This document shows positions 35,298-43,955 of a stretch of DNA of 64,000 nt, in pieces; position 1 is the first letter of the stretch, and each line of letters begins with the position of its first letter. The notes below the pieces were generated by a model. That model ran no database searches. It worked only from the letters and a program-made list of their open reading frames with translations, and was not told the DNA's origin. The stretch spans positions 1,143,178 to 1,207,177 of the forward strand of contig CH672374.1 in NCBI GenBank assembly GCA_000153385.1. Reading direction: 5' to 3'. Source of the stretch: Flavobacteria bacterium BBFL7 (GTDB taxonomy: Bacteria > Bacteroidota > Bacteroidia > Flavobacteriales > Flavobacteriaceae). A program made the translations under genes and the position numbers.

Positions 35298-35771
35298 ATG
35301 AAAAATACAAACAACATAGGCTTAGATCAAAATGCATCGCAAGCCACAGCTGCAGAGTTGAATGACCTACTTGCAAACTATCAATTATTTTACATGAATC
35401 TAAGAGGTTTTCACTGGAATATAAAAGGAAAAAAATTCTTTGAACTTCATGTTAAATTTGAAGAGCTTTATAATGATGCCTTAGTAAAAGTTGATGAAAT
35501 TGCAGAGCGTGTGCTTACATTAAGCGCTACACCTTTACACGCTTTTCAAAATTATCTAGACGCGTCTGAGATTAAATCTGCCGAAAATGTTACTGATGGA
35601 GAAATTGCTATCAATAATATACTTGAATCTTTAAAAATTCTATTAAGTAAGGAACGAGCAATACTTTCTGTTGCAGGTGATGCAAGTGATGAAGGTACGG
35701 TAGCTTTGATGAGCGACTACATTGTTGAGCAAGAGAAATTAGTATGGATGCTTTCTGCTTACCAAGACTAA
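35298..35771 (+). CDS. dps: Dps family ferritin-like protein
   Basis: 157 aa, four-helix bundle. The ferroxidase region has NLRGFHWNIKGKKFFELHVKFEELYNDA, with the His and acidic residues at the dimer interface, and DEIAERVLTLSATP. It oxidises and stores iron and protects DNA from peroxide. It is in an operon with MBL-rhodanese 2 (6-nt spacer) and the methyltransferase (8-nt spacer). Confidence 0.93.
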   Translation: MKNTNNIGLDQNASQATAAELNDLLANYQLFYMNLRGFHWNIKGKKFFELHVKFEELYNDALVKVDEIAERVLTLSATPLHAFQNYLDASEIKSAENVTDGEIAINNILESLKILLSKERAILSVAGDASDEGTVALMSDYIVEQEKLVWMLSAYQD

Positions 35772-35779
35772 TAGAATTT

Positions 35780-36385
35780 ATGAAACAATACCCAGCAGAC
35801 TTTTGGAATGAACGCTATGCCGAAAAAGAATATATCTATGGCACACAATCCAATGTGTTTTTCAAAGAACAACTAGACCAGTTAGCGGCAGGAAACTTAC
35901 TTCTTCCTGCCGAAGGCGAAGGCCGTAACGCTGTCTATGCCGCATCCCTTGGTTGGGATGTTGTTGCTTTTGATATAAGTACAAGTGGTAAGGAAAAAGC
36001 GATGCAGTTGTCTGCAGCACAAAAGGTTGCCTTAGATTATCAAGTTACTGGCGTGCTTGACTTTAAAACTGATATCAAATTTGATGCAATAGGATTGTGT
36101 TATACCCATTTTCCTGTAGAAATAAGAAAAGATGCATTTCAACATTTCTTAAAATTTTTGAAACCTAACGGGACGGTTATTTTTGAAGCTTTCGCGAAAG
36201 CGCAATCAGGAAAACCATCTGGTGGCCCTAAAAATATAGATATCTTATTTTCTATCGAGGAAATCAAAAATGAATTCCCAGAGATAAAATTCAATTTTTT
36301 AAAAGAAGAAACTATTGAATTATCAGAAGGTAATTATCATAAAGGAAAAGCTGAGGTCATACGGTTTATTGGTATTAAGAAATAA
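35780..36385 (+). CDS. SAM-dependent methyltransferase (TehB / thiopurine methyltransferase-like)
   Basis: 201 aa. The N-terminal FWNERYAEKEYIYGTQSNVFFKEQ is the pattern of the TehB/TPMT-like group; the SAM-binding GEGRNAVYAASLGWDVVAFDIS follows, then IGLCYTHFP and LKPNGTVIFEAF. The start is ATG 35780 (MKQYPADFW); an earlier in-frame start at 35744 lies inside dps. Palindrome copy 12 codes AFAKA. Family members methylate thiols or tellurite; thiol methylation would suit the operon but is inference. Confidence 0.87.
   Translation: MKQYPADFWNERYAEKEYIYGTQSNVFFKEQLDQLAAGNLLLPAEGEGRNAVYAASLGWDVVAFDISTSGKEKAMQLSAAQKVALDYQVTGVLDFKTDIKFDAIGLCYTHFPVEIRKDAFQHFLKFLKPNGTVIFEAFAKAQSGKPSGGPKNIDILFSIEEIKNEFPEIKFNFLKEETIELSEGNYHKGKAEVIRFIGIKK
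36187..36202. repeat. 16-bp palindrome copy 12
   Basis: AGCTTTCGCGAAAGCG, first base changed. It is read as AFAKA in the methyltransferase. Confidence 0.9.
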
Positions 36386-36417
36386 AAAAAGCCCTTCATT
36401 TTTGAAGGGCTTTTTTA
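36384..36417. terminator. Bidirectional terminator
   Basis: Seven A, AGCCCTTC paired with GAAGGGCT, then six T (36384-36417). It separates the plus-strand operon from the convergent phosphatase pseudogene. Confidence 0.9.
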
Positions 36418-36432
36418 CGTCTTAAATGTACT

Positions 36433-36982
36433 CTATGGAATGTAATCCATTGTACTCTTTATAGCTTCAACATCTAGATTTTCCAAAATATTTACCAGAT
36501 GAGGATACCAACTTTCATGATAGCCGTATTCTTTCTGTCTAAATTCTGCTATGGCATTTTCTATGGTCCAATTTTCAAACACTATACGATAAGCTGCCAC
36601 CACAACACCTGTTCTATCTGAGCCATGCCAGCAATGTATGAGTACTGGTTTTTGTGCCCTTTGGATTTCCATTAGTGCTACGATTATTTCAGCTTCAGTA
36701 AGTCGTGATGTACGCATAGGCAGATGTATCAATGTTAAATCTGTATCTCTTGCTTTACTATCATCACTCCATAAACGCCTAAAATTAATTACTGTTTTAA
36801 AGCCATACTTCTAACTCTTTGAAAGCTTTTCTGCTAGGTTGTTCTGATCGATAAATAGAATCACTTATCGCATATAAATTATCAAATTGCTCTGACTCAT
36901 ACCTTAACTGTTCAGGTTCTTGAGCTTGTACGGCTCCATATGTAAAAAAATAAACTATGGATATTAATTGAATTATTCTCAT
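36433..36982 (-). pseudogene. Frameshifted secreted dual-specificity/tyrosine phosphatase
   Basis: The upstream part (from 36982) encodes a signal peptide (about 20 aa) and DNLYAISDSIYRSEQPSRKAFKELE, then meets a stop. The continuation GFKTVINFRRLWSDD...LIHLP is in another frame, and that part includes the CX5R active site HCWHGSDRTG. The whole is 550 nt, one base more than a multiple of three, so there is one extra base (or two missing) around 36803-36812. It could be a sequencing error or a real inactivation. It lies 5 nt downstream of the TonB receptor gene, in the same direction. Confidence 0.8.
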
Positions 36983-36987
36983 ATCAT

Positions 36988-39096
36988 TTAAAATTTATAG
37001 TGTGCAAAGACAGAAAAATTTCTGCCAGGATCGTTAATCGGCACTCGAGTAAAGTCTGCCTGATTAACAAATGAAAAGTTTAAGTGATTATTATAGGTTG
37101 CATCAAAAATATTTAACACAGCAACACCTAGTTGTACATTTTTGTATGGTATTACTCCTAGCCTTAAATCCAAGGTTTCATATCCGGCCGTTTCTATCTC
37201 TCTAAAACTGGTTGAGATCTCGTCTTGTTTTGACGTGATGGTATAATCCAGATTTGCCCAGAATTTTTCTTTTTCAAACCCTAATCCTAGTCTTGTAATA
37301 AAAGGTGGCGTTAAAGGTAAGGACTCGTCGAGGTCGTTATTTCTTGTATACACATAAGAAAACGCCGTGTTGAAATTGAAATAGTTAGCAATCACTATAC
37401 TTGCTTCAGCCTCAAAACCTGTTTTATAGGCATCATCTATATTGATAAATCGCTTGACTTCTTGAGGTTGTGCCGTAGGATTGAACTTTCTATCTAGTGT
37501 AGGGTCGACCACAGGAACGATGTAGTTTTCATAAATAGAATAATATCCAGAAATACTATATCTCACAGCATCTATTCCTTTTTCAAAAGTTCTTTTTCCT
37601 TTAAAACCTATTTCAAACTGGTTATTCACCTCAGCATCCAGATTAGGATTTCCTACATATTCAAAAGGATCCTGACCTACCTGAAAATGATTGATATAAC
37701 GTTCAATCATATTTGCAGATCGTACACCACGACCACAAGCAATTTCCAGCGTATTGTTTCCTGAAAGTTTGTGCTTTACGGAAACGGTAGCCGATACATT
37801 GTGCTCTTTGCGTTGTGCAAGGTCTGTGTATAAAGCTTGAAAATCTGCCTCTGGATCCTGAATATCTGATAATACAAGGTCATAACGAACACCAGCCGTT
37901 AGCATGGTTTTATTAGAAAACGCATATTTATTTTCAGCAAAAAGGCCGTAGTCATTCACATAAGAATCTTGCCAAACTTTATCTTGAAACACCATAGGTT
38001 CTGGTAAGAGGTCACCCATCATATTACGTTTTACCGTACGTGTTCTACCGCCATCTCTGGCAATTAGTAATGCATCAAGACCACCATATAAAATCCATTT
38101 CTCTGTAGGATTCATTTTAAATTCTACTTTTCCACCAGCTGTTGTGGCATCTATGGTAGAGATGGCTCCAGTCATCATAAAAGATGGTCTTCTATTGTTA
38201 GACATGATATGATCGACATAGGAATAATAAGCTTTGGCATTAATTTCTTCAATAAAATCATTCACCTTAGAAAATTTATAGTCTATAGACAGTATCGAGC
38301 TGTTGTCCTCATCCGTATCCATAGGTAGTCCCGCATGCAATACATCTCTACCATAAGACTGTCGCCAGTGTGCCTGAATTCTTTGATTATCTTTAATATT
38401 ATAACCTAATCGCAAGCCATAATCCAGACTTCTGAAAGAACTAGGAATTTCAGTTCCATCACCATCTTCATAGTTCCCAAAATCACGATAGCCAGCATTT
38501 GCCGTGATATCATATTTATCTGTGATTTGGTGTAGTTTCAAGGAAGAGACTAGCGCATTTCCATTAGTCTCATAACCACTACTTACACCACCGTGAAAAC
38601 CATTATCTAGATGTATGGGCTTTTCTGTAACTAAGTTAATAATCCCGCCAAAAGTCGCGCCATATCTAACCGTATAAGGTCCTTTGATGACTTCTATACG
38701 TTCAATATCTTCAGGAACAACGTGAGTAGTAATAGGATCCATACGGTTAGGGCAAGCGTGCATCGCTTTAGTTCCACCATCAAATTGAATGTTCAACTGT
38801 TCATATTGTGAGGCTCTAAAAGATGGATCGATGGCATAGTTTCCACGCTTAATCAGTGAGAATCCATTAAAGTCGTTGAACAGATCTGCGACATTTTTAG
38901 GCTGTACTACTTTTTTGACTAAATCTGTTCTTACCGTTGTGAGTACTGGATCTGTAGCTCCTTGACCAGTGACGATAACAGTATTTAAAGCTACCGGTTT
39001 GGTAACTGTAGTGTCTTGCACTTTTTCAGTCGTCTCTTGTGCAAATAAAGACATAGGTATTAATGCGCATAATTGCGCTAGTTGTTTTATTTTCAT
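36988..39096 (-). CDS. TonB-dependent receptor of the NosA/OprC copper type
   Basis: 702 aa, with a signal peptide, a TonB plug (about 45-160) and a 22-strand barrel ending in FSVFAHYKF. The plug carries MHACPNRMDPITTHVVPEDIERIEVIKGPYTVRYGATFGGIINL, and the CPNRMDP motif is the hallmark of the NosA/OprC copper receptors. The start is ATG 39096; the frame can also start at 39123. It is downstream of the small Cys-rich gene and probably shares operator H, linking copper uptake to the island. Confidence 0.88.
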   Translation of the reverse strand: MKIKQLAQLCALIPMSLFAQETTEKVQDTTVTKPVALNTVIVTGQGATDPVLTTVRTDLVKKVVQPKNVADLFNDFNGFSLIKRGNYAIDPSFRASQYEQLNIQFDGGTKAMHACPNRMDPITTHVVPEDIERIEVIKGPYTVRYGATFGGIINLVTEKPIHLDNGFHGGVSSGYETNGNALVSSLKLHQITDKYDITANAGYRDFGNYEDGDGTEIPSSFRSLDYGLRLGYNIKDNQRIQAHWRQSYGRDVLHAGLPMDTDEDNSSILSIDYKFSKVNDFIEEINAKAYYSYVDHIMSNNRRPSFMMTGAISTIDATTAGGKVEFKMNPTEKWILYGGLDALLIARDGGRTRTVKRNMMGDLLPEPMVFQDKVWQDSYVNDYGLFAENKYAFSNKTMLTAGVRYDLVLSDIQDPEADFQALYTDLAQRKEHNVSATVSVKHKLSGNNTLEIACGRGVRSANMIERYINHFQVGQDPFEYVGNPNLDAEVNNQFEIGFKGKRTFEKGIDAVRYSISGYYSIYENYIVPVVDPTLDRKFNPTAQPQEVKRFINIDDAYKTGFEAEASIVIANYFNFNTAFSYVYTRNNDLDESLPLTPPFITRLGLGFEKEKFWANLDYTITSKQDEISTSFREIETAGYETLDLRLGVIPYKNVQLGVAVLNIFDATYNNHLNFSFVNQADFTRVPINDPGRNFSVFAHYKF

Positions 39097-39179
39097 AATA
39101 GTATTTTCATAAAATCGCACCATAAAGGTGTTGAACGACTATTTTAAAATAGCGTTCGATAAGTTAATCTCGAAGTGAA

Positions 39180-39548
39180 TTATGAAAATCGTGGTGGATG
39201 AAAAATCCCGTCAATATTAGAATCTGTGATAATGTATTGATAATAGAAAAAAGCGTAGTGTTCCCGATCTACTGCAGTTACAATTGGAAAGCTTATTTCT
39301 TCAAAAAAGTAGATTTGCTCTTCCCATTCAATTAGCGGTTCAGCTGGACTTTCATCTTTTGAACCTTCAGCCATCATCTTACTTAAATAACATTTTCCAT
39401 CACAGTTTAATGTAGGCTTATCTTTATTCTCACACAACCTTTCTACAAAGCTATCCAGATCTACTATGTACCAACTATACATAATAGTAGTACGCAAGCT
39501 ATTGCTTAAAAGTACCAACGATAATAAAGCGGCAATCCATAACTTCAT
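39180..39548 (-). CDS. Small secreted or membrane-anchored Cys-rich protein
   Basis: 122 aa with an N-terminal hydrophobic signal or anchor (MKLWIAALLSLVLLSNSLRT). The conserved cluster LCENKDKPTLNCDGKCYLSKMM has three Cys in the pattern C-x9-C-x3-C and could bind metal. I recall similar small proteins beside TonB metal receptors in Bacteroidota. Function unknown. The leader from operator H is almost absent (box only 5 nt from the ATG). Confidence 0.8.
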   Translation of the reverse strand: MKLWIAALLSLVLLSNSLRTTIMYSWYIVDLDSFVERLCENKDKPTLNCDGKCYLSKMMAEGSKDESPAEPLIEWEEQIYFFEEISFPIVTAVDREHYAFFYYQYIITDSNIDGIFHPPRFS

Positions 39549-39552
39549 ATGA

Positions 39553-39596
39553 CAAAACTATCTATAGATTTTTAAAAGTAAGGTGACATATGTCAC
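39553..39596 (-). promoter_or_regulatory. Operator H and -7 box, facing the copper-receptor operon
   Basis: GTGAC-ATAT-GTCAC at 39583-39596, a perfect palindrome. On the minus strand TAGTTTTG is at 39560-39553. Spacing is 33 bp. The operator centre is 135 nt from cydA, too far for that gene. Confidence 0.8.
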
Positions 39597-39619
39597 ATAA
39601 AGCAAAGGTTTTGTGTTCA

Positions 39620-39635
39620 CGCTTTCGCGAAAGCG
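39620..39635. repeat. 16-bp palindrome copy 13 (intergenic)
   Basis: Perfect core between the divergent operators H and I, one of three intergenic copies. Confidence 0.95.
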
Positions 39636-39660
39636 AGATTTTAAAAATTAATACTTTTAA

Positions 39661-39704
39661 GTGACTATTGTAACACAACAAACTAAGTCTAGGACCTATT
39701 TTTG
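39661..39704 (+). promoter_or_regulatory. Operator I and -7 box (cydAB promoter)
   Basis: GTGAC-TATT-GTAAC at 39661-39674, with one mismatch in the right half. TATTTTTG at 39697-39704. Spacing is 33 bp. Confidence 0.7.
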
Positions 39705-39724
39705 AAGAATAAAATTTTATCACA

Positions 39725-41080
39725 ATGGATACAGAAATTCTAGCGCGTATACAGTTTGCCTTTACCATTGCCTTTCACTACATATATCCACCTTTAAGCA
39801 TAGGGATAGGATTAATTATGGCAATTATGGAAGGTTTATATCTTAAGACTGGAAATAAACAATATGAAGTGCTTACCAGATTCTGGTTAAAAATATTTGC
39901 GATTACTTTTGGGATAGGTGTCGCAACTGGTATTATCATGGAATTTGAATTTGGGACTAACTGGGCTGTCTATTCCAGATACGTAGGTGATATTTTTGGA
40001 AGTGCACTAGCTGCCGAAGGTCTCTTTGCATTCGGTCTAGAGAGTACTTTTCTAGGAATTTTACTATTTGGTTGGAATCGAGTTTCTCCTAAAGTTCACT
40101 TCTTCTCAACCATTATGGTATTCTTAGGTTCTATGTTCTCCGCAGTATGGATTGTTGTAGCAAATAGCTGGCAACAAACGCCTGCTGGATATCATATTGT
40201 AGGTGAAGGATTTGATGCCAGAGCTGAGGTGACAGATTTCTGGGCAATGGTTTTTAACCCATCGAGTGTCGATAGAATCATTCATGTCTGGCAAGGTGCC
40301 TTTCTTGCAGGAACCTTTCTCGTTCTTAGTGTACACGCTTACTATCTATTAAAAGGTAGGTATGTTGAAATATCAAAAAAAGCTTTTAAAATTTCTTTAG
40401 TTGTCGCAACTATTTTTTCTTTAACACAATTACTATCAGGACATAGCTCTGCAGATGGTGTTGCCGTTAATCAACCGGCAAAACTGGCTGCGATGGAAGG
40501 TCATTATGAAAAATCTGCACCAGCAGATCTCTATCTATTCGGTTGGGTAGATGATGAGACTCAAGAGGTCACTGGCATCAAATTACCTGGTGGATTATCA
40601 TTTCTAGTGCATCAAGATTTTGAAGAACCCATTATAGGTTTAAACGCCTTTCCAGAAAATGAACGACCAGGACAAGTTAATGCCGTTTTCCAATTTTATC
40701 ATATCATGATATCTATCGGCATGTTTTTAATAGGATTGACGTTATACGCTTGCTTTTTATGGTGGCGAGGAACTTTATTTGATAAAAAATGGCTTTTACA
40801 AATATTTGCTTACTCAGTTCTTTTACCACAAATAGCAAATCAAGTAGGTTGGTTTGCTGCAGAAATGGGAAGACAGCCATGGATTGTTTATGGGCATTTA
40901 AGAACTGATGAAGGATTCTCTCAAGAGGTGTCTTCTAATCAGATTCTATTCTCGTTAATTTTATTCTTAGTGGTTTATACAGTGTTGTTTCTTTTATTTA
41001 TATACTCTGTAAATAAAAAGATTAAACACGGACCTTATGATGAGGCACAAAACCCAGATGAATTTTTGAAATACGTTTAA
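39725..41080 (+). CDS. cydA: Cytochrome bd-type quinol oxidase subunit I
   Basis: 451 aa, about nine transmembrane helices. The N-terminal AFTIAFHYIYPPLSIG has the haem-ligand His18 and the family's typical start. Other blocks are GIGVATGIIMEFEFGTNW, NSWQQTPAGYHIV, GHSSADGVAVNQPAKLAAMEG and GRQPWIVYGHLRTDEG. The Q-loop region is short, as in CIO-type oxidases. It reduces oxygen to water at high affinity and is known to resist sulfide, which fits the island. It is followed by cydB after 10 nt and has operator I upstream. Confidence 0.95.
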   Translation: MDTEILARIQFAFTIAFHYIYPPLSIGIGLIMAIMEGLYLKTGNKQYEVLTRFWLKIFAITFGIGVATGIIMEFEFGTNWAVYSRYVGDIFGSALAAEGLFAFGLESTFLGILLFGWNRVSPKVHFFSTIMVFLGSMFSAVWIVVANSWQQTPAGYHIVGEGFDARAEVTDFWAMVFNPSSVDRIIHVWQGAFLAGTFLVLSVHAYYLLKGRYVEISKKAFKISLVVATIFSLTQLLSGHSSADGVAVNQPAKLAAMEGHYEKSAPADLYLFGWVDDETQEVTGIKLPGGLSFLVHQDFEEPIIGLNAFPENERPGQVNAVFQFYHIMISIGMFLIGLTLYACFLWWRGTLFDKKWLLQIFAYSVLLPQIANQVGWFAAEMGRQPWIVYGHLRTDEGFSQEVSSNQILFSLILFLVVYTVLFLLFIYSVNKKIKHGPYDEAQNPDEFLKYV

Positions 41081-41090
41081 GACTAGCAAT

Positions 41091-42128
41091 ATGGAAACTT
41101 TTTTAGGTATAGATTACCCTACACTATGGTATTTAGTTGTTGGATTATTGTTCTCAGGTTATGCCATTTTAGAAGGCTTTGATTACGGTGCTGGTGCATG
41201 GCATTTATTTTTCAAAAAAGATTTGAGTAGACGTATCGCTATTAATGCTATAGGACCTTTATGGGATGCAAATCAAGTATGGCTTATTATAGGTGGTGGA
41301 GCGTTATTTGCTGGATTTCCCGTGATGTATGCGACCATGTTATCTGCTATGTACATACCATTTATGCTATTTTTACTCTTGTTAGTATTACGATCATCTG
41401 CCATAAAATTCAGAAGTGCCGAAGAGATGAAATGGTGGCGCACCACTTGGGATATTATTTATTTTGTTTCAAATACTTTAATTGCATTTCTACTAGGCGT
41501 CGTATTAGGTAATGTATTACAAGGATTTGAAATAGGAGAAAACTACACTTATCAAGGTGGTATTTTCCTTGCATTCTTAAATCCCTATGCTGTTATGGCC
41601 GGATTTACGACACTATCATTATTTATGACCCAAGGAGCAATATTTTTATTACTTAAAACAGAAGGTAGACTACATACTAGGCTTACATTTCTTCTTAAAA
41701 AAGGGATGATATTTTTCATAACCAGTTTTGCTATTACATCTTTATACACACTGACGTTTCTACCTGGTGTAACTGATCGATTTAAAGAGCAACCATTATT
41801 TTTTGCGATTCCTGTATTGGCCTTTTTGGCAGTAGCAAATGTGCCTCGATTAGTCTCTAAAAAGAGATACTTTCAGGCGTTAATATTTTCCTCCTTAACA
41901 ATGGCATTTCTATTAATGCTAGTGGCTTTTCAACTCTATCCAGTATTATTACCATCAACAATAGATCCATCGTACAGTGTGACTATTTATAACGCAGCAT
42001 CTTCTCAAAAATCTCTAGGTATTATGCTTACTATGGTAGTTGTAGGAGCACCACTTCTAGCAGCATACCTCATCTTTTTATATAGAACGTTTAATGGTAA
42101 AGTACAGTTAGATGATACCAGTTACTAG
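41091..42128 (+). CDS. cydB: Cytochrome bd-type quinol oxidase subunit II
   Basis: 345 aa, about eight transmembrane helices. Recognised by LWYLVVGLLFSGYAILEGFDYGAGAWHLFF and IGPLWDANQVWLIIGGGALFAGFPVMYATML, both strongly conserved in CydB. It is the structural partner of CydA in one transcript. Palindrome copy 14 and a terminator follow. Confidence 0.95.
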   Translation: METFLGIDYPTLWYLVVGLLFSGYAILEGFDYGAGAWHLFFKKDLSRRIAINAIGPLWDANQVWLIIGGGALFAGFPVMYATMLSAMYIPFMLFLLLLVLRSSAIKFRSAEEMKWWRTTWDIIYFVSNTLIAFLLGVVLGNVLQGFEIGENYTYQGGIFLAFLNPYAVMAGFTTLSLFMTQGAIFLLLKTEGRLHTRLTFLLKKGMIFFITSFAITSLYTLTFLPGVTDRFKEQPLFFAIPVLAFLAVANVPRLVSKKRYFQALIFSSLTMAFLLMLVAFQLYPVLLPSTIDPSYSVTIYNAASSQKSLGIMLTMVVVGAPLLAAYLIFLYRTFNGKVQLDDTSY

Positions 42129-42147
42129 TTCCATGATATTATAATTA

Positions 42148-42163
42148 CGCTTTCGCGAAAGCG
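42148..42163. repeat. 16-bp palindrome copy 14 (intergenic)
   Basis: Perfect core, 20 nt downstream of the cydB stop. Confidence 0.95.
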
Positions 42164-42178
42164 AGATAAAGACATAAG

Positions 42179-42203
42179 AAGCCACCCATTATAGGTGGCT
42201 TTT
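42179..42203 (+). terminator. Terminator of cydAB
   Basis: AAGCCACC (42179-42186) pairs with GGTGGCTT (42194-42201), followed by T residues. Confidence 0.75.
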
Positions 42204-42232
42204 GCGATTAATAAACACTTACGTAACACAGG

Positions 42233-42276
42233 TTACAGTAATCACATTACAAGGCGATTACCTTTGATACAAAGAC
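42233..42276 (+). promoter_or_regulatory. Operator J and -7 box (SQR 2 promoter)
   Basis: GTAAC-ACAG-GTTAC at 42233-42246. TACCTTTG at 42269-42276. Spacing is 33 bp. Confidence 0.85.
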
Positions 42277-42283
42277 TTAAAAA

Positions 42284-43741
42284 ATGTCAAAAATTGTCAT
42301 CTTAGGAGCAGGAATTTCTGGTCATGTAGCCGCATCTCACCTGCGTAGAAAATTATCTAAAGAGCACGAAGTAGTTGTGGTTTCTCCTAATAGTAATTAT
42401 CAATGGATACCATCTAATATATGGGTAGGAATAGGAAGAATGAAATCTAAAGAAATCCTATTTCCACTTGCACCATTATACCGCAAAAAAAACATCGGTT
42501 TTTTACAAGCCAAAGCCATTTCTTTTCATCCCGAAGGTGACGCTGTAGAAGCTAAACCTTATGTATTATCTGAATATGTTATAGGAGAAAAAAAAGGAGT
42601 TCAAGAAAAAGTAACCTATGATTATTTGATCAATGCCACAGGTCCTAAACTTAATTTTGAAGCTACAGATGGATTAATTCCTGGATCAAATAAAACCTAT
42701 TCTGTATGTACTTATGGTCACGCAGATCATGCCTGGCATGGGTTAAATGGGTTAATTCAAGAAATGAAAAAAGGTAAAAAAGCAAAGATCCTGATAGGTA
42801 CTGGACATGCTAAAGCGACTTGTCAAGGTGCTGCCTTTGAATACATTTTAAATGTAGAACAAGAATTGCGCAAGCATAAAGTGCGTGACATGGCAGAGAT
42901 TACTTGGATCTCAAACGAATATCAACTAGGTGATTTTGGTATGGATGGAATGTTGCTATCCTATAATAGCATGACGATGAAGTCTAGTGAGATGGTAGAA
43001 ATGATATTTGAAGACCGCGATATCAAGTGGATTCTAGGTGCTGGTGTTGAAAAAATTGAAGACGGACTTGCACATTATGAGAATCTAGATGGTGAACATA
43101 AAACCGAATCTTATGATTTTGCGATGCTTATACCAGCCTTTTCAGGTCATGGTTTTAAGGCATTTGATAAAGGTAATCAGGACATCACAGATAAACTTTT
43201 TAAAGGCTTTATGATTGTTGATGCAGACTATACATCAAAACCATATGAAGAGTGGTCTGTACAGGACTGGCCAGAAACTTATCAAAATCCTTCTTATAAA
43301 AATATCTTTGCGCCTGGTATTGCTTTTGCACCGCCACATGCCATCTCAAAACCTCGCAAAAGCAAAAATGGTACGGACATATCACCAGCACCACCACGTA
43401 CCGGCATGCCATCTGGTATCACCGCAAAACTGGTAGCAGATAACATTATAGATTCCATAAAAAAAGGCAAAGAATCATTAGAACATAAAGGTAGTATGGG
43501 AAATATGGGTGCAGCCTGTATAGCATCTGCTGGATATGGTCTCACACAAGGTAGTGGTGTAAGTATTACTACCTATCCTATTGTACCTGATTATCATAAA
43601 TATCCTAAATCACAAGGTCGGAAATTAGGTAAAACCTTTGGGGAAATAGGACTTGCTGGTCACTGGCTCAAACTAGCATTACATTATGCATTTATTTACA
43701 AGGCAAAAATGAAACCTTTTTGGTGGTTAATTCCAGAATAA
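42284..43741 (+). CDS. Sulfide:quinone oxidoreductase family flavoprotein (copy 2)
   Basis: 485 aa. The FAD motif VILGAGISGHVAA is at the N-terminus. Later come NSNYQWIPSNIWVGIG, INATGPKLNF, ATCQGAAFEY with a Cys at the first catalytic position, FAPGIAFAPPH and MGAACIASAGYG with the second Cys. The C-terminus is hydrophobic and aromatic-rich (AGHWLKLALHYAFIYKAKMKPFWWLIP), suited to membrane binding. It is clearly different in sequence from SQR 1, so it is another SQR type. Which type, and whether sulfide or another sulfur compound is the substrate, I cannot say. Under operator J. Confidence 0.87.
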   Translation: MSKIVILGAGISGHVAASHLRRKLSKEHEVVVVSPNSNYQWIPSNIWVGIGRMKSKEILFPLAPLYRKKNIGFLQAKAISFHPEGDAVEAKPYVLSEYVIGEKKGVQEKVTYDYLINATGPKLNFEATDGLIPGSNKTYSVCTYGHADHAWHGLNGLIQEMKKGKKAKILIGTGHAKATCQGAAFEYILNVEQELRKHKVRDMAEITWISNEYQLGDFGMDGMLLSYNSMTMKSSEMVEMIFEDRDIKWILGAGVEKIEDGLAHYENLDGEHKTESYDFAMLIPAFSGHGFKAFDKGNQDITDKLFKGFMIVDADYTSKPYEEWSVQDWPETYQNPSYKNIFAPGIAFAPPHAISKPRKSKNGTDISPAPPRTGMPSGITAKLVADNIIDSIKKGKESLEHKGSMGNMGAACIASAGYGLTQGSGVSITTYPIVPDYHKYPKSQGRKLGKTFGEIGLAGHWLKLALHYAFIYKAKMKPFWWLIPE

Positions 43742-43754
43742 AAAAATAGAAATC

Positions 43755-43892
43755 ATGACTGAAAGAATATCAAAGTATCAACGATTCAAAATGATGAATC
43801 CCATCATTCAGTTTTTTAAATTCATCTATCTCAGTATTAAAATTATGATTGTAGTAGCAGGTGGACATGGAGGAACACGTGAGGTAAAATAA
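43755..43892 (+). CDS. Small protein downstream of SQR 2, 45 aa
   Basis: Starts MTERISKYQRFKMMN and contains one hydrophobic stretch (IIQFFKFIYLSIKIMIVVAGG) followed by HGGTREVK. It begins 13 nt after the SQR 2 stop and is followed by a terminator, so it is probably translated from the same message. It may be a membrane-tethering partner of SQR 2. No known family is recognised. Confidence 0.6.
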   Translation: MTERISKYQRFKMMNPIIQFFKFIYLSIKIMIVVAGGHGGTREVK

Positions 43893-43911
43893 CGATCATC
43901 ACAATTTATTG

Positions 43912-43937
43912 AAAGCCATCCATTACAGGTGGCTTTT
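43912..43937 (+). terminator. Terminator after the small SQR-linked gene
   Basis: AAGCCATC pairs with GGTGGCTT (one G-U pair), followed by five T, at 43912-43937. Confidence 0.7.
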
Positions 43938-43955
43938 TAATTTAAATAAGGTTGA

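Noticed and set aside
39583..39725. Operator H as the cydA operator
   Set aside because: Its centre lies about 135 nt from the cydA start, while site I with a correctly spaced -7 box is closer; H fits the minus-strand gene exactly.
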